From VBDM01 sp035317085 (GTDB lineage: Bacteria > Pseudomonadota > Gammaproteobacteria > Burkholderiales > SG8-39), in assembly GCA_035317085.1 (NCBI GenBank), contig DATHHS010000074.1, forward strand, positions 1 through 14,262: a DNA stretch of 14,262 nucleotides, read 5' to 3'. The position numbers and the translations under genes were made by a program. Under the pieces are notes generated by a model. It had not been told where the DNA came from. It worked only from the letters and a program-made list of their open reading frames with translations, and ran no database searches. Of this stretch, positions 1-5,635 are shown piece after piece (the first letter of the stretch is position 1; every line of letters begins with the position of its first letter).

Positions 1-75
1 GCGAGATGATCGTCCAGCTCTCAAAGCCGCCGGGGACCCGGATGCCCGCCTTGGAGAGCTGGACGATCATCTCGC
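1..75. repeat. Perfect 22-bp inverted repeat at the window edge (probable fold-back artefact)
   Basis: Bases 1-22 are the exact reverse complement of bases 54-75, separated by a 31-base spacer (23-53). The match starts at base 1 and stops abruptly at base 22/23. The arm at 54-75 encodes the normal PpsA residues around GEMIVQLS. The arm at 1-22 replaces what should be the next PpsA residues, and the protein departs from the family exactly at the arm boundary. This pattern suits a chimeric read or dead-end contig terminus better than a natural hairpin. Confidence 0.85.
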
Positions 76-160
76 CCAGCGATGCGTTTTTCCCCCCGAC
101 CCGCTCGATGTCTTTCATTCCGAGCCGATCGAAATTCACTACGTATTTGAGCCGAGCCAT
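1..160 (-). CDS. ppsA: Phosphoenolpyruvate synthase, N-terminal fragment (5' end of gene; runs off or breaks at window edge)
   Basis: PEP synthase makes phosphoenolpyruvate from pyruvate and ATP (products AMP and phosphate) in gluconeogenesis. Only the first 53 codons are visible. Residues 1-46 fit the N-terminal ATP-grasp (PPDK_N) domain: a short beta strand with NFDRLGMKDIERVGGKNASL, then GEMI and GIRVPGGF. The ATG at 160 has a good Shine-Dalgarno (GAAGGA) 8 nt upstream. The gene is divergent from ppsR, which encodes its regulator, and this pairing strongly supports the call despite the short length. After residue 46 the family normally continues FATTA; here it reads ESWTIIS, which is encoded by an inverted copy of the gene's own upstream bases. 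The true gene sequence is therefore probably lost beyond base 23. The call is firm for bases 23-160, but the codons in 1-22 should not be trusted. Confidence 0.88.
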   Translation of the reverse strand, partial: MARLKYVVNFDRLGMKDIERVGGKNASLGEMIVQLSKAGIRVPGGFESWTIIS

Positions 161-168
161 GGGAGCGG

Positions 169-174
169 TCCTTC
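169..174 (-). promoter_or_regulatory. Ribosome binding site of ppsA
   Basis: On the minus strand the sequence GAAGGA lies 8 nt before the ATG at 160. It is one of the few clear Shine-Dalgarno sites in the window and fixes the ppsA start. Confidence 0.6.
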
Positions 175-181
175 GCCGCGG

Positions 182-210
182 TTGAAGGATCATCTTGAAA
201 CCGCTATGTT
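182..210 (+). promoter_or_regulatory. Candidate sigma-70-type promoter for ppsR
   Basis: TTGAAG (182-187) is separated by exactly 17 nt from TATGTT (205-210), each matching four of six consensus bases. It lies in the 101-bp gap between the divergent ppsA and ppsR starts and would give a leader of about 45 nt before the ppsR ATG at 262. This is pattern matching only; no operator sequence was recognised. Confidence 0.35.
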
Positions 211-261
211 ACAGGCAGCGCACCCCTCGCGCAGCCAAAATACCCCGCCCGGCCCCTTCTC

Positions 262-1089
262 ATGCCCGATCGCCGCCGAACCGTGTTCTTCGTCTCCGAC
301 GGCACCGGAATTACGGTCGAGATGTTCGGCCACGGCCTGCTCACGCAGTTCGACGGCATCGAGTTCGACGAGATGACCGTCCCTTTCATCGACTCGGTCG
401 CGAAGGCCGAGGCTTGCGTGGCCCGGATCAACGAGGCCTCCGCTGCGGGAAATGGCCGGCCGGTCGTATTCACCACGCTGGTCAACCACGAGATACGCGA
501 AACCGTGCGCAAGGCCGAGGCCTTCGTGCTGGATTTCTTCGAGAGCTTTCTCGACCCCCTGGAGGCGGAATTCGGCACCAAGTCCACTCACACCATCGGC
601 CGGTCCCACAGCGCCCGGGACGAAAAGGGTTACACCCATCGCATCGAAGCGATCAATTTCGCCCTCGCTCACGACGACGGCACCTCGTCCAAGGATCTCG
701 ACAAGGCGGACGTGATCCTGATCGGGGTGTCGCGCAGCGGCAAGACTCCGACCAGCCTCTACCTGTCACTGCAATTCGGCATCCGCGCGGCGAATTGCCC
801 GCTCATTCCCGAAGACTTCGATCGGATGAGCCTGCCCACGGCACTCCAGAGCCATCGCGGCAAATTGTACGGCCTGTCCATCGCACCGGAGCGCCTGCGC
901 GAAATCCGCAACGAACGCCGGCCCGGCAGCAAGTACGCCGACCTGGAGAATTGCCGCTACGAAGTACAGCAGGCGGAAAAACTGATGTCGCGCGAAGGCA
1001 TACGCTGGGCGAACTCCACGAGGAAATCGATCGAGGAGATTGCGACGACGATCATGCACGAGTTCAAACTCGAACGAAGAGTGTATTAG
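262..1089 (+). CDS. ppsR: PEP synthase regulatory protein (bifunctional kinase/pyrophosphorylase, DUF299 family)
   Basis: A cytosolic enzyme that inactivates PEP synthase by ADP-dependent phosphorylation of a threonine and reactivates it by phosphate-dependent removal. The 275 residues match the usual family length of about 270-280. The N-terminus carries RTVFFVSDGTGITVE (6-20). A central HTIGRSHSARDEKGYTHRIE stretch lies around 110-129, and a P-loop-like GVSRSGKT occurs at 155-162, the nucleotide site of this family. The C-terminal portion has the expected ENCRYEV (229-235) and a helical tail with IRWANSTRKSIEE. The ATG at 262 is chosen because it starts directly before the conserved N-terminus; there is no clear Shine-Dalgarno. 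It is divergent from ppsA, its target gene, with a 101-bp gap, so the two could share a control region. Its stop overlaps the stop of the convergent RNA methyltransferase gene by 4 nt (1086-1089), leaving no room for a separate terminator. Confidence 0.95.
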   Translation: MPDRRRTVFFVSDGTGITVEMFGHGLLTQFDGIEFDEMTVPFIDSVAKAEACVARINEASAAGNGRPVVFTTLVNHEIRETVRKAEAFVLDFFESFLDPLEAEFGTKSTHTIGRSHSARDEKGYTHRIEAINFALAHDDGTSSKDLDKADVILIGVSRSGKTPTSLYLSLQFGIRAANCPLIPEDFDRMSLPTALQSHRGKLYGLSIAPERLREIRNERRPGSKYADLENCRYEVQQAEKLMSREGIRWANSTRKSIEEIATTIMHEFKLERRVY

Positions 1090-1868
1090 GGACCGCTCCG
1101 TTGGCGAATCTGCTCGAACAGGCAGATTGCCGCCGCGGCGGCGACGTTCAAGGATTCCGCAGGACCGGGCATGGGGATGCGTACGCGGTGAGTGGCTAGC
1201 CGCAGCGCGCCTTCGGACAGCCCTGCACCCTCGTTCCCGAATACCCAGGCGACCGGTCCCTTGAGGTCGAGGTCGTAGAGCGACGCTCTGGCGCGCGGTT
1301 CCATGGCAACCACCGAACCGCGGAACGAACGCGCGAATTCATCGATGGCTATGCCCTCGAAGATCGAAAGAAAGAAATGCGCCCCCATTCCAGCCCGAAT
1401 GACCTTGGGCGACCAGGCAAACACCGAGTCCTTCGAAAGGAAGACTTGCGGCACGCCGGCCGCCACTGCGGTCCGGAGGATCGATCCCAGATTTCCGGGA
1501 TCCTGGATGTTCTCCAGCAACAGGCAGCTCGAGATACTCTGCGGCGCCGGAGGCGGCAGGGGCGTGCGGATGACCGCCGCCACGCCGGCCGAGCTCACCA
1601 GCTGAGACACCCGCTCGAGCAGCGCATCCGCGAGAACCAGGCGCGAGTTTGCGCGCACGCTTTCGAAAAAGCTGCGGATTTCCGGTCGGGAGAGAGCACT
1701 TTCGCTGGCAAGAATCATTTCCGCCACGCCGCCGCTTTCCTGATACGCCCGTACCAGATGCTCGCCTTCCAGGATCGTGCTGCCGGTCCTGCGGCGCTCG
1801 CGCGACGAGGCGGCAAGCCGGATCAGGGCCTTGACCTGCGGGTTGTCTTTTGAGCGGATGGATTTCAC
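1086..1868 (-). CDS. TrmH/SpoU-family RNA 2'-O-ribose methyltransferase
   Basis: Predicted SAM-dependent methyltransferase of the SPOUT class that methylates a ribose 2'-OH in rRNA or tRNA; the exact target cannot be read from sequence. It has 260 residues. An N-terminal substrate-binding domain (about 1-100) begins with IRSKDNPQVKAL and contains ILEGEHLV (32-39). The catalytic knot domain has motif 1 LLENIQDPGNLGSILRTA (117-134, with the conserved N126 and R132), motif 2 VFGNEGAGLS (209-218) and motif 3 IPMPGPAESLNVAAAAAI (231-248). This is closer in layout to the YsgA/TsnR-like group than to a confirmed RlmB. The start is a GTG at 1868 whose GTGA overlaps the senA stop, with no Shine-Dalgarno, so translational coupling to senA is likely. 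In related genomes I expect this gene to lie directly after rnhB, so the sen genes appear inserted upstream of it. Confidence 0.9.
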   Translation of the reverse strand: MKSIRSKDNPQVKALIRLAASSRERRRTGSTILEGEHLVRAYQESGGVAEMILASESALSRPEIRSFFESVRANSRLVLADALLERVSQLVSSAGVAAVIRTPLPPPAPQSISSCLLLENIQDPGNLGSILRTAVAAGVPQVFLSKDSVFAWSPKVIRAGMGAHFFLSIFEGIAIDEFARSFRGSVVAMEPRARASLYDLDLKGPVAWVFGNEGAGLSEGALRLATHRVRIPMPGPAESLNVAAAAAICLFEQIRQRSGP

Positions 1869-3151
1869 TCGATGGCGCAGGTGCGGAATCCGGCGAAAAT
1901 ATCACCCCGCTCGGGCCGGTAGAAATTGCGCCAGGTATTGCAGACCAGCCGCGCCGGCGTCGCGAAGCTGCCGCCGCGCAGGACTTTGTGCGTTCCGAAC
2001 CAGGGCTCGGAGTATTCCGCGTACGGATCGCGCACGAAATCCGGATAGGGATCGAAGGTGCTCGAAGTCCACTCCCAGACGTTGCCGAGCATTTGCCGGC
2101 ATCCGGCGAAGCTGTCTCCCTTTGCGAATTCGCCGACGCCAACGCGCTCCGATCCGCCGAGATTAGCGGTGGTGCCGTTCGCCGCGGAATCTCCCCAGGG
2201 ATAGCGCCGTTTTGCAGCGCCGCGAGAATACGACGCGACCGTCTCCCATTCCGCCTCGCTCGGCAGGCGCCGGCCGGCGTAACGGCAATAGGCATTCGCT
2301 TCGTGCCAGTTGACGTGCATCACCGGAAGATCGCGCGCAAGCGGCAGCTCTTTATCGAAGCGGCGCTCCCACCATTCCCCTTCCCGCTCGATCCAGTAAC
2401 GGGGGGCTTGCGCCCGGGCCTTCCAGGTCCAGCCCTCGGGCGACCAGAGGTCGCGGCGGCCATAACCGCCTTCGCGAACGAATTCCAGGAATTGCGCATT
2501 CGTCACCGGCGCCCGGGCGATGCGAAAGGGCTTCAGCTCGATCCGGTGGGCCCACTTCTCGTTGTCGAAATGAAATCCGGAATTTCGCGCCGCACCGAGC
2601 AGGAATTCTCCGCCGGGCAGTTCCGCGTTCCCTTCGACGGCGCCCTTCTCTGTTTCGCCGGGCGGCTTACCGCGCGCAAGAGGGTCCGCGTAACCGAGCG
2701 TCTGCCGCGCGTAGTGGAGCGCTTCCGCGTGCATGTCTTCGTGATAGAGGACGAGCTGCGCGAAATACCGGAACCATTCATTGTCCGGTTCGCGCGACAA
2801 GCGCTCGAGCGTGCCCTGCAACACGCGCTCCAGGTAGTCGCGCGTGGCCTGCACGCCGGGCAGCGGCAGGCCCCAGCGCGACCCATGAACCACTTTTGCC
2901 GAGTCGTAGAGCGGGTCGGCGCCCTCGAGCAGACTCCCGGAGAGCGACTCGTCGGCGCGCAGCCTCAGGCACCAGCGCTCCTGGAACCAGGCGATGTGCC
3001 CCAGCTCCCACAGGACGGGGTTGACGATCTCGATCTTCGGGCCGAACAATTGCGGACCTTCGAGATCGTCCGTGAGGAGCCGGGTGCGCCGTCGGGCATC
3101 GAGCAATTGCTGCGACAGACTGCCCTGCGGATCGGTCGATTCAGGAGACAT
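1865..3151 (-). CDS. senA: Selenoneine synthase (EgtB-like non-haem iron sulfatase-modifying-factor-fold enzyme)
   Basis: Predicted to join a selenosugar to hercynine oxidatively, giving selenoneine, the selenium analogue of ergothioneine. It has 428 residues from the ATG at 3151. An N-terminal DinB-like four-helix domain (about 12-165) holds the iron ligands expected for the EgtB superfamily: H52 in ELGHIAWFQERW, and H137 and H141 in YHEDMHAE (HxxxHxE). A C-terminal formylglycine-generating-enzyme-like domain (about 177-428) has PGGEFLLGA, NWHEANAYCRYAGRRLPSEAEW (split around 281-302), LGNVWEW (355-361), VLRGGSF (390-396) and the terminal FRTC. General EgtB/OvoA membership is seen directly. 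The SenA assignment rests mainly on the adjacent senB-type glycosyltransferase, the known hallmark of the sen cluster. The ATG at 3172 would overlap the senB start, and the frame stays open to 3229, so the start is not certain. It is divergent from senB and overlaps the downstream methyltransferase by GTGA. The alternative is an ergothioneine synthase EgtB. Confidence 0.85.
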   Translation of the reverse strand: MSPESTDPQGSLSQQLLDARRRTRLLTDDLEGPQLFGPKIEIVNPVLWELGHIAWFQERWCLRLRADESLSGSLLEGADPLYDSAKVVHGSRWGLPLPGVQATRDYLERVLQGTLERLSREPDNEWFRYFAQLVLYHEDMHAEALHYARQTLGYADPLARGKPPGETEKGAVEGNAELPGGEFLLGAARNSGFHFDNEKWAHRIELKPFRIARAPVTNAQFLEFVREGGYGRRDLWSPEGWTWKARAQAPRYWIEREGEWWERRFDKELPLARDLPVMHVNWHEANAYCRYAGRRLPSEAEWETVASYSRGAAKRRYPWGDSAANGTTANLGGSERVGVGEFAKGDSFAGCRQMLGNVWEWTSSTFDPYPDFVRDPYAEYSEPWFGTHKVLRGGSFATPARLVCNTWRNFYRPERGDIFAGFRTCAIE

Positions 3152-3162
3152 GGGAGAAACCA

Positions 3163-3190
3163 AACATAACATGAAAATCGCACTCGTCAC
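3163..3190 (-). promoter_or_regulatory. Weak candidate promoter for senA
   Basis: On the minus strand GTGACG (3190-3185) and TATGTT (3168-3163) are separated by 16 nt. Initiation about 7 nt downstream would leave only a few bases before the senA ATG at 3151, so the message would be nearly leaderless. That would agree with the lack of a Shine-Dalgarno there. The box lies inside the 5' end of senB. Speculative. Confidence 0.22.
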
Positions 3191-4121
3191 CCCCGCAGGC
3201 TTGCGCTCCCGAAGCGGCAACCGCCACACCGCAACGCGCTGGGCGGCGATGCTGCGCTCGCTCGGACACCGGGTGCGGGTGGCGACCCGCTGGGACGGGA
3301 AACCCGCCGATCTGATGATCGCCCTGCACGCGCGACGCAGTCACGCTTCTATCTTGAAGTTTCGCGAGCGCTTTCCCGCCTCGCCGCTGGTGGTCGTGCT
3401 GACCGGCACCGACCTGTACCGTGACATCCACACCGATAGTGACGCGCGGGCCTCGCTTGCGCTCGCCGATCGCCTGGTCGTTCTTCAGGACATGGGCAGG
3501 CTCGAGCTCCCGGAGCGGTTCAGGCGCAAGACCCGCGTGATTTTCCAGTCGTCCGACATCCATGCATCGCGTGAACCACCTTCGCGCCGCTTCCGCGTCG
3601 CGGTGATCGGGCATCTGCGGGAAGAGAAGGATCCCTTCCGCGCCGCGCTCGCCCTGGCTCATCTGCGCGATTTGCCCGAGCTCGAGATCGTGCAGATCGG
3701 AAAAGCGCTTTCACCGGAGATGGCGCGCGCCGCTCGGCGCCAGAAGCGCGCCGATCCGCGCTATCGCTGGCTCGGAAGCATGCCGCACTGGCAGGCGATG
3801 CGCTGGCTCGCACGGAGCCATCTCCTCGTGCTCAGCTCACGAATGGAAGGCGGCGCCAATGTCATCTGCGAAGCCGCCGCGGCGGGTGTTCCGGTGATCG
3901 CCTCCCGGGTATCGGGAAATATTGGAATGCTGGGGCGCGGTTACGCAGGTTACTACGCACTGGCCAACGAACGGGGGCTTGCGCGGCAAATCCGCCGCGT
4001 GGCGAGCGACGCGCTCTACTATGCGCGCCTCAAGCGGTTGATCGCCGCTCGGCGTTCCCTGTTCCTTCCGGAGACCGAAAGAAAGAGTCTGCAGCGCCTG
4101 ATCGCCGAGTTGGAGCCCTAG
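3171..4121 (+). CDS. senB: Selenosugar synthase, GT4-like glycosyltransferase fold
   Basis: Predicted to use selenophosphate and a UDP-sugar to make a 1-seleno-sugar, the selenium donor for SenA. It has 316 residues in a GT-B fold. The N-terminal Rossmann half starts MKIALVTPAGLRSRSGNRHTA and contains IALHARRSHASI (50-61) and LTGTDLYRDI (77-86), stretches I associate with the family first catalogued as the TIGR04348 glycosyltransferases and later shown to be SenB. The C-terminal half opens with VIGHLREEKDP (145-155) and has SSRMEGGANVICEAAAAGVP (222-241), including the E-x7-E pair E226/E234 of GT4 enzymes. The start at 3171 puts the conserved strand at the N-terminus; GGGAG lies about 14 nt upstream, which is distant. 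The gene is divergent from senA and converges on the unknown exported-protein gene with a 12-nt gap. An ordinary glycosyltransferase is the alternative, but the senA neighbour makes that unlikely. Confidence 0.87.
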   Translation: MKIALVTPAGLRSRSGNRHTATRWAAMLRSLGHRVRVATRWDGKPADLMIALHARRSHASILKFRERFPASPLVVVLTGTDLYRDIHTDSDARASLALADRLVVLQDMGRLELPERFRRKTRVIFQSSDIHASREPPSRRFRVAVIGHLREEKDPFRAALALAHLRDLPELEIVQIGKALSPEMARAARRQKRADPRYRWLGSMPHWQAMRWLARSHLLVLSSRMEGGANVICEAAAAGVPVIASRVSGNIGMLGRGYAGYYALANERGLARQIRRVASDALYYARLKRLIAARRSLFLPETERKSLQRLIAELEP

Positions 4122-4133
4122 AGTCACGGGCAT

Positions 4134-5039
4134 TTACTTTCCGTCCTTGATCGCTTGCGTCATGATCTTGAGCAAACCCTGGTGTATTTCACGCCAGTAC
4201 GGCAAATAGTACAAACTGAATTCGGCGCCGCCGCTGCCCTTTTGCAACTCGATCGGAATCTGACAACGCCATCCGGACCAATCCAGCGGTTCCTTCGTGG
4301 CTGTCGGGAAATACTGGCGTGGACATGCAATCGACAAGACTCCCCCATGCAAGGTCCGCAGCGATTTGTCCACGGGTAAATAAGCGGTTTGAGTCCGGCC
4401 GGAAATTCTGTATTCCACCAGACCCTGCCCCTTGAGATTCCGCTGAATAATTTCATGGGGGCTGGTGTCGCCGGGGCGAATGTTAAGCGCCGCACGGATG
4501 GTCGCGTTCCGGTCCCACGTCCACGGCTCTTTGCCTTTCGGCCACGGCTGAACCGGGACACAATCGACTTTCAGCAATACCTTGCTGCCCACGCGGCTGT
4601 CCGGGTGCTTCGCGAACTTGCGCTTCGGATTGGCGATCCGAACGAGATCTTCGATAGGAAAAGCGAGAACAGCTCCCGCCCCGGGCGTGCCCTTCCCGTA
4701 GTCGCTGCTTATTAGATTGATATATCGCGGCAGCAGAACCAGCAGTTGCGGACCTACGTAAACATCCACCTTTCCGGTGGCCTCGTTGAATCCGCTGAGA
4801 TCGGCGTTGTACATGCGCCTGGAAGACAGGATCTTGTCCCATGCCGCGGCAATGCACGGCTCCGTGGCCCAATTTTTAGGAACCGAGGCTTCCCATTTTT
4901 GCTTCGCCTCTTCGGGAGTTTTCGGAGCCGAAGCCTCAGGCTGCGGGACAATTCTCCCTTCGTCCGCTGCGTAGCTTCCTCCAAGTGAAGCCGCCGTTAC
5001 AGTCGCCGCTATGCATATACCTCTGATGCGCGATTTCAC
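4134..5039 (-). CDS. Predicted exported protein of unknown function
   Basis: I do not recognise this 301-residue protein. The GTG at 5039 gives a convincing signal peptide: basic start (VKSRIR), hydrophobic stretch GICIAATVTAASLGG and a likely cleavage after SYA at residue 24, so it should be periplasmic. The mature part opens with a Pro/Ala/Glu/Lys-rich linker (25-55). A globular-looking region follows, rich in Trp and Tyr (for example YVGPQLLVLLPRYINL, 94-109; PWTWDRN, 172-178; FSLYYLPYWREI, 274-285). The mature protein has four cysteines (62, 160, 239, 259), enough for two disulfides. There is no lipobox and no other membrane segment. It starts 11 nt after the rnhB stop, so it could be co-transcribed with the envelope operon, and it converges on senB with a 12-nt gap. 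Sampled 60-base lines run 53-57% GC, against 60-67% in sampled lpx lines. Any role in selenium metabolism is unproven. Confidence 0.75.
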   Translation of the reverse strand: MKSRIRGICIAATVTAASLGGSYAADEGRIVPQPEASAPKTPEEAKQKWEASVPKNWATEPCIAAAWDKILSSRRMYNADLSGFNEATGKVDVYVGPQLLVLLPRYINLISSDYGKGTPGAGAVLAFPIEDLVRIANPKRKFAKHPDSRVGSKVLLKVDCVPVQPWPKGKEPWTWDRNATIRAALNIRPGDTSPHEIIQRNLKGQGLVEYRISGRTQTAYLPVDKSLRTLHGGVLSIACPRQYFPTATKEPLDWSGWRCQIPIELQKGSGGAEFSLYYLPYWREIHQGLLKIMTQAIKDGK

Positions 5040-5050
5040 TGAATCATCTT

Positions 5051-5635
5051 TCAGCGGCCGTTTTCCAGGAGCAGCCTTACCGGCGCAAAGCTGCGGCGGT
5101 AGACTTCGCACACGCCGTGCCGCCGCAAGGCCTTCAGGTGCCGCGGCGTCGGATAGCCCTTGTGCTCGTCGAATCCATACTGCGGAAACCGCTCGTGGAG
5201 CCGGCACATTTCCGCGTCACGCGCCGTCTTGGCGAGAACGGAGGCCGCGGAGATCACTCTCACTTTCGCGTCCCCGTCCACGATCGCGCGCGCCGGGATT
5301 GCAAGCACGGGGCAATGCGCTCCGTCGAGCAGGACTTCATCGGGCGGAACCGACAACCCTTCCACCGCGCGCCGCATGGCGAGCAGGCTCGCCTGCAGGA
5401 TATTCAGGGCGTCGATTTCCTCGACGCTCGCCCAGGCGATGGACCAGGCGAGCGCCCTGCTCTTGATGAGGATCGTGAGCCGCTCGCGTTCCCGCGGGCT
5501 CAGGACCTTGGAGTCGGCGATGCCGGCGGGCGCGCGTCGTCCCGGCTCGAACACCACCGCGGCTGCGCAAACCGGTCCGGCGAGCGGCCCGCGACCCGCT
5601 TCGTCGACGCCGCAAATCAGGCGGATTGCAGCCAC
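5051..5635 (-). CDS. rnhB: Ribonuclease HII
   Basis: Cleaves the RNA strand of RNA-DNA hybrids and starts removal of single ribonucleotides misincorporated in DNA. It has 194 residues, normal for the family. The signature CGVDEAGRGPLAGPV (8-22) supplies D11 and E12. The third acidic ligand is D104 in LLDGAHCP, and the fourth is D122 in DGDAKVRVISAASVLAK. The C-terminal part has HERFPQYGFDEHKGYPT (147-163), also typical. The start is a GTG at 5635 lying inside the end of lpxB (19-nt overlap), and the conserved core begins right after it, so a later start is not possible. It closes the canonical lpxD-fabZ-lpxA-lpxB-rnhB order. Downstream, 11 nt separate it from the unknown exported-protein gene instead of the RNA methyltransferase gene expected in relatives. 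Confidence 0.96.
   Translation of the reverse strand: MAAIRLICGVDEAGRGPLAGPVCAAAVVFEPGRRAPAGIADSKVLSPRERERLTILIKSRALAWSIAWASVEEIDALNILQASLLAMRRAVEGLSVPPDEVLLDGAHCPVLAIPARAIVDGDAKVRVISAASVLAKTARDAEMCRLHERFPQYGFDEHKGYPTPRHLKALRRHGVCEVYRRSFAPVRLLLENGR

Noticed and set aside
1..75. Inverted repeat as a natural terminator or attenuator of ppsA
   Set aside because: It lies inside the coding region, has no T-run, and one arm replaces conserved PpsA residues exactly at the repeat boundary.
195..1199. Open frame of 334 codons overlapping ppsR in another frame
   Set aside because: Arg/Pro/His-rich shadow translation; the ppsR frame carries the family motifs.
1865..3151. Calling this gene ergothioneine synthase egtB
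   Set aside because: Fold and iron ligands would fit, but no egtD, egtA or egtC is adjacent. The divergent partner is a SenB-type enzyme, so SenA is the better reading.
1850..3169. Open frame of 439 codons on the plus strand opposite senA
   Set aside because: The minus-strand frame carries complete EgtB-like motifs; the plus-strand translation has none.
2994..3170. N-terminal extension of senB
   Set aside because: GT-B enzymes of this type begin directly with the first beta strand (MKIALVTPAG). The extension is antisense to senA and Ser/Arg-rich.
3152..3229. N-terminal extension of senA to the upstream start at 3229
   Set aside because: It would place 26 non-conserved residues inside the senB coding start. 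The conserved helical domain begins after ATG 3151, although ATG 3172 cannot be excluded.
4122..4133. Bidirectional terminator between senB and the exported-protein gene
   Set aside because: The 12-nt gap has no stem-loop or T-run; any terminator would have to lie inside one of the genes.
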